Assembly: GCF_036898825.1 (NCBI RefSeq)
Contig: NZ_JARUND010000002.1
Location: forward strand, 4,752,212 to 4,816,211
DNA: 64,000 bases
Direction: 5' to 3'
Origin: Streptomyces sp. B21-083
Lineage (GTDB): Bacteria > Actinomycetota > Actinomycetes > Streptomycetales > Streptomycetaceae
The notes below the pieces were generated by a model. It was not told where the DNA came from, ran no database searches, and worked only from the letters and a program-made list of their open reading frames with translations. The translations under genes were made by a program, and so were the position numbers. The first letter of the stretch is position 1. Each line of letters begins with the position of its first letter. Below are positions 35,601 through 44,334 of this stretch, piece by piece.

Positions 35601-36790
35601 TGTGGAACGTCAGCGATCCGCAGTACCCGTCGGAGGTCGGCGAACCCCTCGCGGGCAGCAGCGGCGAGATGTACGCGCTGGGCTTCAGCCCCGACGGCCG
35701 TACGCTCGCCACCGGCAGCGGCGACCGGAAGGTGCGGCTGTGGTCGCTGCCGACGTCGGACATGATCGGCCGCATCGGCGTGTTCCGCCCGGACGGCAGG
35801 CTGCTGGCCACGGGCTCGCGCGACGGACGGGTCCGCCTGTGGAACGTGTCCGATCCCGAACACCCGGTGACGCAGGGCGAACCGTTCACTCCCGGGGAGG
35901 GCGAGGTACGGTCGCCGGTGTTCTCCCCCGACGGCCGCGTTCTCGCGATGGCGAGCGGAAACAGCACGGTCCAGCTGTGGAACGTCAGCGATCCGAAGCG
36001 TCCGGTCGCCTTCGCGGACCCCGTCAAACTGAGAACCCGGTTCGCGGACACCATCGCGTTCAGCCCGGACGGGCGCATCCTGGCCACGGCCTACAAGGAC
36101 TTCACCGTGCAGTTGTGGGACGCGGCCGACCCTTCCCGTCTGCGCCCGCTCGGCTCCCAGCTCACCGGATACAAGGGTTACGTCGACTCCAACGTCTTCA
36201 GCCAGGACGGCCGGACGCTGGCCAGCGCCAGCGCGGACGGCACGATCCGCCTCTGGGACGTCACCGACCCGGCCAGGGCCACCCTTCTCGGCAAGGTGCT
36301 CAGGGGACACCTCGGTCCCGTCAACGAGCTGGCTCTCAGTCCGGACGGCCGGACGCTGGCCAGCGGGAGCGACGACGGCACGGTCCGCCTCTGGGACGTC
36401 TCCGACCCGGCCGACGCCCACAGCGTGGGTTCCCCTCTCACCGGGCACACCGAGGCGGTCGAGTCACTGACGTTCAGCCCGGACGGAGACGTCCTGGCGA
36501 GCGGCGGCAACGACAACACCGTCCGGCTCTGGGACGTCGGGGATCCCGCCAGGGCGAAACCCATCGGCCAGTCGATGAGCCCCAACGCCAAGACGGGCAA
36601 CTTCCTGGCGTTCAGCCCCCACGGCGACTTCGTCGGGGTGTCGAGCGGCGCGGACACGGTCCGGCTGTGGAACCTCGACGTCGACAGGGCCGTCGAGCAC
36701 ATCTGCTCGACGACCCGGGGCGTGCTTACGGCGGAGAGGTGGCACGAGTATCTGCCGCAGCTGTCGTACGAGCCACCGTGCGACGGGTGA
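32653..36790 (+). CDS. nSTAND NTPase with 14 WD40 repeats (one frameshift)
   Basis: About 1380 residues when the frameshift at the C7 run (33712-33718) is bridged by dropping one C. Order: an HTH-like N-terminus (RVSVQRISDWRRAKNAPAQF); an nSTAND NTPase opening with CPYRGLASYRLEDTRWFFGR, Walker A LVGASGAGKSSLL and Walker B PVVIVDQFEE; a winged-helix region with SVEITHEALLHAWPRLRDWI; one membrane segment (LISRAAVAAVVVLALLAGGAA); then 14 FSPDGRTLA...VRLWDVSD blades, enough for two seven-bladed propellers. Such proteins are sensor/scaffold ATPases; some STAND relatives act in phage defence, but no effector domain is visible here. The frameshift is probably a homopolymer error, though phase variation is conceivable. 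Confidence 0.88.
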
Positions 36791-37004
36791 GCTGCGGGGG
36801 GTGAGCTGCCAGGGGTGCGGAAAGATCCCGCCTACCCGAAGTCGTACGCGGCACATCGTCGGTGAGGTACCAGTCATCCGGGCGCATGCTTCATGATCTC
36901 CGACGCGTTCGACGCAGGGGGCGTACTCGGAAGTCCTGCGGCGGTACTCGTAACTACCGGGAAGTAGTTGGGGAACGGTTGTACGGAAGTGAGCACTAAA
37001 GAGA

Positions 37005-37018
37005 GTGATCCCGATCAC
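37005..37018. promoter_or_regulatory. CRP-type palindrome GTGATC-CC-GATCAC
   Basis: A perfect 14-bp inverted repeat; extended, AGTGA-N6-TCACA differs from the CRP consensus TGTGA-N6-TCACA by one base. It lies in the 36791-37158 intergenic region about 70 bp before a terminator-like hairpin. Binding by the Crp encoded at 2435 is inference. Confidence 0.5.
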
Positions 37019-37019
37019 A

Positions 37020-37130
37020 ACTGGTCGTTGTTGCGGAGTAGTCGGCTCCCACTGAGCAGCCAGTCTTGTTACCCTTGGCCAGAGCCCGATCGCTGGTGCA
37101 TCCCCCGTCGCCAGCGGTCGGGTTCTTCTG
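37020..37130 (+). ncRNA. candidate small RNA ending in a terminator hairpin
   Basis: CCCGATCGCTGG (37085-37096) pairs with CCAGCGGTCGGG (37111-37122, one G-U) around a C-rich loop (TGCATCCCCCGTCG) and is followed by TTCTTCTGTG, an intrinsic-terminator layout. No plus-strand gene ends here: the nSTAND stop is 300 bp away and the next gene is convergent. A short RNA starting after the palindrome at 37005 would explain it; the hairpin could instead just terminate the lectin gene or nSTAND mRNA. The 5' end is a guess. Confidence 0.4.
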
Positions 37131-37158
37131 TGTCCTCAGGCCGTCGCGTGAGCGTGGG

Positions 37159-38595
37159 TCATGAGCGCGCGGGCCGGATGATCTGCCACTCCTGGTCGTC
37201 GGTGTTGGAGCAGGTGTAGAGCGTGAGGTTGGTTCCCTTGCCGCCGGTGCTGAAGCCCGCGACGTCCAGGCACGCGTTGTCGCTCGCGTAGTTGCGGATC
37301 CAGTAGGCGCCGCTCGCCTGCTTGGCAAGCCACCACAGCTGGTTGTCGGCGGTCGTGCCGTCGCAGGTGTACCGCAGTATCGGGGACCTGATGGGCTGGG
37401 CCTTGTAGTACCCGAGATCCATGCACAGCCCCTCCCTGACATTGCGCATCTGGAAGAGAGCCGTGGCGCCGGGACCCAGCTTCGGGTACCTCACCTCAAG
37501 GTTCCACCGCTGGGTGGCGGAGTTCTCGTCGCACGTCGACTGGACCACCCGGTTCTTCGAGTCGGTGTCGTCGGCTGCCGGGAGATCTGCGCACATCTTG
37601 GTGGTCGGGTTGCGCAGCATGACGTCGTACGCGGGCAGCACGCTCGGGGCCTTCGGCTTGGCGGGCGCGGGCTTCTCGCCCCCGCCGCCGCCCCCGCCGC
37701 CGTCGGCCTGCGCCGAGGGAGTCGGCTGAGCCGCCGGCGGGTCAGGATCGGCGGGCGGCGCCGACACCGCGGGCGCCGAGGGCTGGGCCGGTGGCGGCGA
37801 GAGGGCGGGCGGCAACGTGCTGACGGCGGCCTCCTGCCACTCCTTGGCGCTGCTGACGACCCGGGGCTTGTAGGCGATCCACAGCATCGCGAACGTGATG
37901 GCGAGCGCCAGGAAGATCCCGAGCGCCCCGGCGAGCCAGCCGGGCAGGAAACTCCGCTGCACATAGGTGCCCTCGACGGCGAGCGGCGTCACGCCCGACC
38001 GCTTCACAGCGAGCGTGTACGGCTGCTCCTGCTTGGACCCGAACCAGATGATCTGCCGCGGCTTCAGCGTGGCCTTCACGAACGCGGCACGGCCGGGCTC
38101 GATCTGGATGTTGGCCGGATGGATGTCGTACGACAGCTGGTCGCCGTTGTCGTGCCCGCTGAGTGACGCGGTCACCTTGGTGTTGCCGAGGTTGTCGACA
38201 GCGAGCTTCGGCCGTCCCCGGAAACGGCCCTTCACCGTCGGGGGTACGAGTTCGGCGCGCACCTCCGTGAAGGGGGTGATCGTCAGATTCCCCTCGGGGA
38301 CGGTCGTCGACTCCGGATACTCGGTCGGCGTGATCCGTACCGCGTACGCGTTCGGGCCGGCGGTCGCGTCCGGTGTGCGCGGGGGCGCGAAGGTCAGTTC
38401 CACCGTCCCTGTCGTGCCCGGGTACAGCCGCAGCGAGGCGGGCTCCACCGTCGTCCAGGGCGCGAGGGCCCCGACAGGTTCGAAGCGGTACTCGTCGACC
38501 ACGTCACCGGTGTTGCGCAGACGCAGCCGCACGGTCGCGCTGCCGCCGGGATCCACAGTGGTCGAAGCAGGTTCGAGGGAAGTCCATAGGCTCAC
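37159..38595 (-). CDS. membrane protein with extracellular ricin-B-type lectin domain
   Basis: A 478-residue protein. Residues ~1-200 are two Ig-like/DUF-type beta domains facing the cytoplasm (VDPGGSATVRLRLRNTG repeated in style). One membrane helix at ~225-245 (WLAGALGIFLALAITFAML) is followed by a Pro/Ala/Gly-rich linker with a poly-Gly run and a C-terminal ricin B-like beta-trefoil (~320-478) with paired Cys, QRWNLE, NQLWWL and DQEWQII (QxW repeats). Carbohydrate or cell-wall binding is likely. No signal peptide precedes the helix, so the N-terminus is probably inside. It is divergent from cobH. Confidence 0.82.
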   Translation of the reverse strand: MSLWTSLEPASTTVDPGGSATVRLRLRNTGDVVDEYRFEPVGALAPWTTVEPASLRLYPGTTGTVELTFAPPRTPDATAGPNAYAVRITPTEYPESTTVPEGNLTITPFTEVRAELVPPTVKGRFRGRPKLAVDNLGNTKVTASLSGHDNGDQLSYDIHPANIQIEPGRAAFVKATLKPRQIIWFGSKQEQPYTLAVKRSGVTPLAVEGTYVQRSFLPGWLAGALGIFLALAITFAMLWIAYKPRVVSSAKEWQEAAVSTLPPALSPPPAQPSAPAVSAPPADPDPPAAQPTPSAQADGGGGGGGGEKPAPAKPKAPSVLPAYDVMLRNPTTKMCADLPAADDTDSKNRVVQSTCDENSATQRWNLEVRYPKLGPGATALFQMRNVREGLCMDLGYYKAQPIRSPILRYTCDGTTADNQLWWLAKQASGAYWIRNYASDNACLDVAGFSTGGKGTNLTLYTCSNTDDQEWQIIRPARS

Positions 38596-38824
38596 TGTTC
38601 GACGCTACGGCCGGGAAGGTCATCCGTCAGGAGCCGTCAGGGCAGGCCGGGCTGCCCCGAGGGGCACCGATCACCCCGACGCGCCCCACCTCACCGACAG
38701 TGCCGGTACGCATCGCGTTCTCGTGGGTCATCCTGACGACGTCCTCGTCCGGGACGGAGGGCGGGAAGGGCCTCGGTCCGCGCGTTCGTAGAATCACCGG
38801 GGCCCGCAGCACGCACGTCGACGG

Positions 38825-39466
38825 ATGAGTGAGAGCACTGTGTTCGAGTACGAGAAGGACGGCGCCTCGATCTACCGCCAGTCCTTCGCCACCATCCGCG
38901 CCGAGGCGGACCTCGCCGGTCTGCCGGCCGACGTCGCCCAGGTCGCCGTACGGATGATCCACGCCTGCGGGATGGTCGACCTCGTGGGCGACCTCGGCTA
39001 CACGCCGGACGTCGTCACCCGCGCCCGCGAGGCCCTGCGCGCGGGCGCGCCCGTCCTCTGCGACGTCTCGATGGTGGCCAGCGGCATCACCCGCGGGCGG
39101 CTCCCCGCCGGCAACGAGGTCATCTGCACGCTCACCGACCCGGCGGTGGCCGACCTGGCGGCGAAACTCGGCACCACGCGCAGCGCCGCCGCGCTGGAAC
39201 TGTGGCGCGACCGGCTGGAGGGTGCCGTGGTGGCCGTGGGCAACGCACCGACCGCCCTCTTCCGGCTACTGGAGCTGATCGAGGAGGGCGCACCCCGCCC
39301 GGCCGCGGTGATCGGCGTCCCGGTGGGCTTCGTCGGCGCCGTCGAGTCGAAGACCGCACTGGCCGAGCACCCGTCCCGACTGGAACACCTGGTCGTACAC
39401 GGCCGCCGAGGCGGCAGCGCCATCGCGGCGGCAGCGGTGAACGCGCTCGCCAGCGAGACGGAGTGA
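38825..39466 (+). CDS. cobH: precorrin-8X methylmutase
   Basis: A 213-residue CobH/CbiC enzyme that moves the C-11 methyl to C-12 to form hydrogenobyrinic acid in cobalamin synthesis. Family signatures are [27 protein letters not shown] (the catalytic His), [28 protein letters not shown] and [13 protein letters not shown]. The start ATG 38825 is near the family N-terminus. It is separated from the other cob genes of this window by the Ni/Co transporter and a rearranged region. No cobalamin riboswitch was found in 38596-38824. Confidence 0.95.
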   Translation: MSESTVFEYEKDGASIYRQSFATIRAEADLAGLPADVAQVAVRMIHACGMVDLVGDLGYTPDVVTRAREALRAGAPVLCDVSMVASGITRGRLPAGNEVICTLTDPAVADLAAKLGTTRSAAALELWRDRLEGAVVAVGNAPTALFRLLELIEEGAPRPAAVIGVPVGFVGAVESKTALAEHPSRLEHLVVHGRRGGSAIAAAAVNALASETE

Positions 39467-39482
39467 GAGGCGCTGCGCGGCC

Positions 39483-39700
39483 TGAGCGGGGGTCGTGCGG
39501 CCGGGGTGAGCACAGGCCGTGCGGCCGGCGTGAGCGGGGGTCGTGCGGCCGGGGTGAGCACAGGCCGTGCGGTCGGCGTGAGCGGGGGCCCGCGCCCGGC
39601 GTGAGCGGGGGCCGGGCGGCCGGCACGAGCAAGGGCCCGCGCCCGGCGTGAGCGGGGGCCGGGCGGCCGGCACGAGCAAGGCCCCGCGCCCGGCGTGAGC
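39483..39700. repeat. GC-rich tandem repeats between cobH and the Ni/Co transporter
   Basis: Two 48-bp units starting TGAGCGGGGGTCGTGCGGCC (39483 and 39531), then two related 47-bp units starting TGAGCGGGGGCCGGGCGGCC (39602 and 39649), joined by a partial unit at 39579. Noncoding, between convergent genes; it may fold and terminate transcription, and it is prone to length variation. Confidence 0.85.
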
Positions 39701-39739
39701 AGGCGGCGTACGCCCGGAGCCGCTCGGCGGAGGGGGTGG

Positions 39740-40819
39740 TTACGTCTTTGTGTCCGCCAGGTTCGGGTTTGCCAGGCCGGAGGTCCATCTCTCCTCTATG
39801 CGGCCGACCTTCCACACCACCAGGGCTACGGCCCATGTCCCGAAGAACAGGCCGACGATGACGTAGCCGACGACGTTGAGGTCGAGGCCGGACACCCGGT
39901 CCCAGAACGGGCCGTGGAGGTCCGCCTGTTCGGCTATCAGGCCGAGCAGTTCGACCGTGCCGATGATGAGCGCGACGGCGACCGACAGTCCGGTGATCGT
40001 GAGGTTGTAGTAGACCTTGCGGACCGGCTTGGAGAACGCCCAGCCGTACGCGAAGTTCATGAACGAGCCGTCGATCGTGTCGAGCAGGGACATCCCGGCC
40101 GCGAAGAGGACGGGCAGGCACAGGATCGCGTACCAGGGCAGCCCCGACGCCGCACCCGACCCGGCCAGCACCAGGAGCGCGACCTCCGTGGCCGTGTCGA
40201 AGCCGAGGCCGAAGAGCAGGCCCAGGGGATACATCTGCCACGACTTGGTGATCGACTTCGTGAAGCGGCCCAGGAGACGGTTCATGAAGCCCCGGCTGCC
40301 CAGCTGCTCCTCCAGCGCGTCCTCGTCGAAGTGGCCGGTCCGCATCTGCCGGAACACCTTCCAGATGCCGATGAGGATGACCAGGTTGATGCCGGCGATG
40401 AGGTAGAGGAACGTCCCGGAGACGGTCGTACCGATGAGGCCGGTGACGTTGTGCAGGGTCGATCCGTCGTCCTGGACCGGTCCGGCGAGGGCCTTGACGC
40501 CCAGCGACAGCAGCAGGGTGAGGGCGAAGACGACACTGGAGTGGCCGAGCGAGAACCAGAACCCGACGGACAGCGGGCGCTGCCCCTCGCCCATCAGCTT
40601 CCGGGTCGTGTTGTCGATGGCGGCGATGTGGTCGGCGTCGAAGGCGTGCCGCATACCGAGCGTGTAGGCGGTCACGCCGATGCCGATGCCGAAGGCCTTC
40701 CCGCCCACGCTGTAGTGCTCGGGCGCGACGAGCGCGACCAGCGTGAACCAGCCGATGACATGCAGCGCCACGATGAAGGCGGCCATGCCACCGACCCTGA
40801 TCCACTCCTCACGACTCAT
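39740..40819 (-). CDS. NiCoT-family nickel/cobalt transporter
   Basis: A 359-residue permease with about eight membrane helices and the NiCoT signature RHAFDADHIAAIDN (H-x4-D-H) in helix II, plus LGFDTATEVALLVL and GMSLLDTIDGSFM. It imports Ni2+ or Co2+ at low concentration. Beside cobH and cobK/cbiD a cobalt supply for cobalamin is the natural reading. ATG 40819 (MSREEWIRVGG) matches the family start. Upstream (40820-41026) is a set of short repeats around GGAGATTCGGGGGGTCTGAG; no metal-box or riboswitch was recognised. Confidence 0.93.
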   Translation of the reverse strand: MSREEWIRVGGMAAFIVALHVIGWFTLVALVAPEHYSVGGKAFGIGIGVTAYTLGMRHAFDADHIAAIDNTTRKLMGEGQRPLSVGFWFSLGHSSVVFALTLLLSLGVKALAGPVQDDGSTLHNVTGLIGTTVSGTFLYLIAGINLVILIGIWKVFRQMRTGHFDEDALEEQLGSRGFMNRLLGRFTKSITKSWQMYPLGLLFGLGFDTATEVALLVLAGSGAASGLPWYAILCLPVLFAAGMSLLDTIDGSFMNFAYGWAFSKPVRKVYYNLTITGLSVAVALIIGTVELLGLIAEQADLHGPFWDRVSGLDLNVVGYVIVGLFFGTWAVALVVWKVGRIEERWTSGLANPNLADTKT

Positions 40820-41026
40820 CGCTCCAGACTGCTGCCAGTCACAGTCACCTGCAATCAATGTGCAGTAAAGCTCCCGACAGGTTTCGGTCAGGGATGTCGG
40901 GGAGATTCGGGGGGTCTGAGATATCCGGGGGGTCTGAGAGATTCGGGAGATTCGGGACCGATCGCGTGCGCCGTCCTGGCCAGTCCCCACCCAGCGTGCT
41001 GATGCTCAGCAGCTGACCGCGACCAC

Positions 41027-41062
41027 GTTCGCCGGGTACCTCACCCGTGGTGCCCGGCGAAC
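41027..41062 (-). terminator. hairpin after the alpha/beta hydrolase gene
   Basis: GTTCGCCGGGTACC (41027-41040) pairs with GGTGCCCGGCGAAC (41049-41062) with one G-U pair, just beyond the hydrolase stop. A second small hairpin (41062-41080) spans the stop codon itself. Confidence 0.7.
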
Positions 41063-41068
41063 CCGTCC

Positions 41069-41779
41069 TCAGAGGACGGGAAAACCACCGGGGCCGGGAC
41101 CGGGGCCGTAGCAGTCCGCGGGCAGCGGGTCGGGGGTGCCGGTGGGGTCGAGGAGATGAGCGACGAGGGCCGCCGCCGTACCGTGCCAGAAGTGGTGGCG
41201 GCGCAGCATCGGGTGGTCTCCCCCGCCGACGAAGGCCATGCCCGCACTGACCGCCGTCGCCCGCGCCCGGCGTACGCAGTCGGCGGATTCGGCGGGCGAG
41301 GTGACGCGGTCCCGTTCGCCGTGCAGGGCGATGAGGTGCCTGCCGGCCAGTTGTTCCACCGGCTCGCCGGGCGGCCACCACGGAGCCAGCGCGACCACGC
41401 CGCGCACCTGCGGATGACCGGCGGCGCGCAGGGCGGCCCGGCCGCCCATGGAGTGGCCGAGCAGCACCGTGGGCACGGGCCCGGCCAGTTCGGCGAGTTC
41501 GTCCAGCGCCCGGCGGGTGTCGCTCACCGGGTCCGCCCGGGAGCCGTTCCAGCCGCGCAGCCGGTAGCGGACCTGGGCGACGAGGACGTCCTGGCCGGGC
41601 AAGGCGGCCGTCAGCGCTCGGACGAAGGGGTCCATCCGCAGGGCGGCGAGCTGCCAGGGCCGGGAGCGGCGGTCGCTGGCCTCCTGCCCGCCGTGCAGTA
41701 CGACGACGGCGGCGCCCGGCGCCGACGGGCAACGGCGAGGCAGCAACGCGCTCGCGGGCGCGTCAAAAAAACCGGTCAC
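41069..41779 (-). CDS. alpha/beta hydrolase (dienelactone-hydrolase-like)
   Basis: A 236-residue enzyme: AAVVVLHGGQEASD (oxyanion-side strand), VLLGHSMGGRAAL (nucleophile elbow G-x-S-x-G), LIALHGERDRVTSP (catalytic Asp) and FVGGGDHPMLRRHHFW (catalytic His). The substrate is unknown. GTG 41779 gives a short N-terminus (VTGFFDAPASALLPRR). A second, truncated copy of the gene start lies directly upstream, so the present start region probably arose by tandem duplication and recombination. Confidence 0.85.
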   Translation of the reverse strand: MTGFFDAPASALLPRRCPSAPGAAVVVLHGGQEASDRRSRPWQLAALRMDPFVRALTAALPGQDVLVAQVRYRLRGWNGSRADPVSDTRRALDELAELAGPVPTVLLGHSMGGRAALRAAGHPQVRGVVALAPWWPPGEPVEQLAGRHLIALHGERDRVTSPAESADCVRRARATAVSAGMAFVGGGDHPMLRRHHFWHGTAAALVAHLLDPTGTPDPLPADCYGPGPGPGGFPVL

Positions 41780-41868
41780 GACGGGCCCGCCTCCCGCCCG
41801 CCGTGCAATACGACGACGGCGCCCGGCGCCGACGGGCAACGGCGGGGCAGCAACGCGCTCGTGGGCGC
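41687..41868. repeat. tandem duplication of ~73 bp in the hydrolase 5' region
   Basis: 41687-41761 and 41797-41868 share CCCGCCGTGCA, CGACGACGGC, GACGGGCAACGGCG and GGCAGCAACGCGCTCG with few changes and one 3-bp gap. The start regions GGTCACGACGGGCCCGCC also recur (41774 and 41983). Confidence 0.85.
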
Positions 41869-41988
41869 CGTGGGGAATCCGGTCTCGTACTGCCGCATGC
41901 CGCCGCTCTCCCAGCCCCGGTCCACGTGCCCGCGCGCACCGGCGGTGTTCGGGCCGGACGGCCCATTCTCCCCGACCCGGCCGGTCAC
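41776..41988 (-). pseudogene. truncated 5' duplicate of the alpha/beta hydrolase gene
   Basis: From GTG 41988 the frame reads VTGRVGENGPSG..., then ALLPRRCPSAPGAVVVLHGG, nearly the same as the intact gene, and then stops. Only the first strand and HGG motif are kept, so it cannot fold as an enzyme. GTG 41988 overlaps the stop of the DUF1295 gene (GTGA), which suggests this was the original start of the hydrolase gene. Confidence 0.75.
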
Positions 41989-42811
41989 GACGGGCCCGCC
42001 GCCTTCCGCCTCGGCGGACGCGGGAGGAAACCGCTGGTGCGGGCCACGTACTCCGCGTAGCCGGGCCGGTCGGCCATGTGCCGTTCCAGCAGGCGCTTTC
42101 CGCTGCCCGGGTCAGCAGCAGGCTCATCACCACCGGCGAGACAGCGGTCACGGCCGCCGCCTCCGGGGAGTCGCAGACCAGCAGGAACATGCCCCACCAC
42201 ACACAGAAGTCCCCGAAGTAGTTGGGATGCCGGGTCCAGGCCCACAGACCCCGGTCCATGATCCTGCCCCGGTTCGCCGGATCGGCCCTGAACCGGGCCA
42301 GCTGCGCGTCCCCCACCGCCTCGAAGCCGAGACCGACCGCCCACAACGCCACGCCGATCCAGGCGAGGACCGACAGCGGTCCGGCCACGTACTGCGCGGC
42401 CTGGACGGGCAGCGACACCAGCCAGACCAGCCCTCCCTGCAGCAGGTAGACCATGCGCAGGGCGTACAGGTTCCGGTTGCCGGGGGCCTTCGCGAGCAGT
42501 GCCTCGTAGCGCGGGTCCTCGCCGTGCCCCCGGCCCCGGCGGGCGATGTGCGCCGCCAGCCGCAGCCCCCACACCGCTGTCAGTACGGTCACCAGCAGGC
42601 GCCGTACGACATCACCGTCCCCGGCGGAGGCCACGAGGCTCACCATCGCCACCCCCGTGAACCCGATCCCCCAGGCGACGTCCACGATCCGGTGCAGGCC
42701 TGTGCGTACGGCGGCGGCGAAGGTGACGAGCATGACGGCGAGGGCAGCGGCGGCGGCCGGGGCGAGGCCCTGCGCGAAGGCCCCCCACGGGAAGCCGTCC
42801 ACGCCGTTCAC
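41985..42811 (-). CDS. DUF1295 methyltransferase/reductase-like membrane protein (frameshifted)
   Basis: A polytopic membrane protein, ~275 residues when the frames are joined. From GTG 42811 it reads with conserved DUF1295 features RNLYALRMVYLLQGGLVWLV and GLWAWTRHPNYFGDFCVWWG, then a frame break near 42105, after which KRLLERHMADRPGYAEYVARTSGFLP continues in another frame to the stop at 41985. DUF1295 proteins are related to steroid 5-alpha-reductases and isoprenylcysteine methyltransferases; here it lies in the usual operon with a cyclopropane-synthase-like gene. The start overlaps the stop of that gene (GTGA). The frameshift may be a sequencing error. Confidence 0.8.
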
Positions 42812-43250
42812 CGTCCCTCGTGGTGGGTGTTCAAGGTGGCGGCGGGCTCCTTCGTGAAGAGGTGCTGCTGGACGTCGAGGTAGCCGGAGCGGAACCCGGC
42901 CTCGGAGTAGGCGAGGTAGAAGGTCCACAACCGGCGGAAGGTCTCGTCGAAGCCGAGCGCCTCGACGTCGTCCGCACGTGCGGTGAACCGCTCCCGCCAC
43001 AGTCGCAGGGTTTCCGCGTAGTGCGCGCCGAAACCGTCACGTCGGGCCGGGCGCAGGCGGGTGTGGTCGCGGACCGTGTCCTCGATCGCCCGTGTGGACG
43101 GGATGAACCCGCCGGGGAGGACGTACTTGTGGATCCAGGTGAAGGTGTCCCGGGTGGCGAGCAACGCTCGTGCGGCATGGTGATGGTCTGGAGCGACACC
43201 CGGCCGCCCGGGGCGAGCCGCGCGTCCAGGCTCCGCGGCGGATTGGCCGG
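42808..43250 (-). pseudogene. 3' remnant of a cyclopropane-fatty-acid-synthase-like methyltransferase
   Basis: The C-terminal ~145 residues of a CFA-type SAM methyltransferase remain: SLDARLAPGGRVSLQTITMP, a frame break near 43165, then ATRDTFTWIHKYVLPGGFIP, FGAHYAETLRLWRERF and LAYSEAGFRSGYLDVQQHLF. The SAM-binding N-terminal two thirds are absent; upstream of ~43250 the sequence turns into GC-rich tandem repeats. This looks like a real deletion and rearrangement, not just a base error. Confidence 0.8.
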
Positions 43251-43283
43251 CAAGGAGACGGCTCTGCCGAACTCCGGGGCGGA

Positions 43284-43400
43284 GCCGTGCCCGGAGTACG
43301 GGCGGGGCGGTGCCGGAGTACGGGCGGGGCCGTGCCCGGGGTACGGGTGGGGCCGTGCCCGGGGTACGGGTGGGGCCGTGCCCGGGGTACGGGCCCGGGC
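43284..43400. repeat. 23-24-bp tandem repeats
   Basis: About five units of the form GCCGTGCCCGGGGTACGGGT with small changes (first two units AGTACGGGCG). They fill the gap between the broken methyltransferase and cobK. Confidence 0.85.
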
Positions 43401-43580
43401 GGGGCGGTCAGCCCGGCTCGCACGGCGCGGGGCAACCGCCCAGCCGCAACGCCCGCACCACCCCGCCCCGGTTGGAGTCCCACCCGGGGACCCAGGCGGG
43501 AGCCGCGCCCGCACCCCGGCCGGGGCGGTCAGCCCGGCTCGCACGGCGCGGGACAGCCACCCAGCCGCAGCGCCCGCACC
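43401..43580. repeat. direct repeat copying the cobK 3' end
   Basis: 43401-43459 and 43522-43580 are ~59-bp near-identical copies that include GGGGCGGTCAGCCCGGCTCG. The second is the 3' end of cobK, the first a displaced copy that still encodes RALRLGGCPAPCEPG plus a stop on the minus strand. Confidence 0.85.
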
Positions 43581-44299
43581 GCCTCCTCCGGCCCCTCGAC
43601 CACGCGCACACCCTCGGGCACCGCCGGGCGCCGTACGACGACCACCGGGACGCCCGCTTCCCTCGCCGCCGTGAGTTTCGGGGCGGTGGCCGGGCCGCCG
43701 CTGTCCTTGGTGACGAGGACGTCGACGCGGTGGCGGCGCAGCAGTTCGCGTTCGCCGTCGAGGGTGAAGGGGCCCCGGTCGAGCAGTACCTCCATGCGGG
43801 CGGGGTGCGGAGCCTGTGGCGCGTCGACGGTACGGACGAGGAACCACAGCTCGTCCAGCGCGGCGCCGGCGAAGGCCGCCAGGCCCAGGCGCCCGGTGGT
43901 GAGGAACACGCGCCGGCCGAGCGTGGGCAGCAGCGCGGCGGCCCCCTCCAGGGAGCCGGCCCCGTGCCAGTCGTCGCCCTCGACCGGCACCCAGCCGGGA
44001 CGCCGGAGCGCGAGCAGGGGAACATGGACCGCGGCGGCGGCCCGCGCCGCATGGAAACTGATCGTCCCGGCGAAGGGGTGGGTGGCGTCGATGAGCACGT
44101 CCACCCGGTGCGCGCGCAGCCACTCGGCGAGCCCCTCGGCCCCGCCGAAACCGCCGACGCGCACCTCGCCGGGCGGCAGCCGGGGCGCGGAGACCCGTCC
44201 GGCCAGCGAGTTCGTCACCCGGAGCACACCCTCTTCGGCCGCCAGGAGCTCGGCGAGACGGCGGGCCTCGGCCGTTCCGCCCAGGATCAGTACGTGCAC
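43529..44299 (-). CDS. cobK: precorrin-6A (cobalt-precorrin-6A) reductase
   Basis: A 256-residue CobK/CbiJ enzyme that reduces the precorrin-6A macrocycle with NADPH. Signatures are HVLILGGTAEARRLAELLAA at the N-terminus, NSLAGRVSAPRLPPGEVRVGGFGG, VDVLIDATHPFAG, VFLTTGRLGLAAF and VTKDSGG near the C-terminus. GTG 44299 is the start. It is divergent from cbiD with ~35 bp between the starts, a compact shared promoter region. Its 3' end is tandemly duplicated downstream. Confidence 0.95.
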   Translation of the reverse strand: MHVLILGGTAEARRLAELLAAEEGVLRVTNSLAGRVSAPRLPPGEVRVGGFGGAEGLAEWLRAHRVDVLIDATHPFAGTISFHAARAAAAVHVPLLALRRPGWVPVEGDDWHGAGSLEGAAALLPTLGRRVFLTTGRLGLAAFAGAALDELWFLVRTVDAPQAPHPARMEVLLDRGPFTLDGERELLRRHRVDVLVTKDSGGPATAPKLTAAREAGVPVVVVRRPAVPEGVRVVEGPEEAVRALRLGGCPAPCEPG

Positions 44300-44334
44300 G
44301 AGGACCGGGTTCCCTTCATGAGCGGCGAGTGGTG

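Noticed and set aside
38596..38824. Cobalamin riboswitch upstream of cobH
   Set aside because: No B12-box-like core or the expected stems were found by eye; a covariance search would be needed to exclude it fully.
40820..41026. N-terminal extension of the Ni/Co transporter through ISRISQTPRIS-type repeats
   Set aside because: The repeats are noncoding-like, the family start MSREEWIRVGG fits, and the extension has no membrane or targeting feature.
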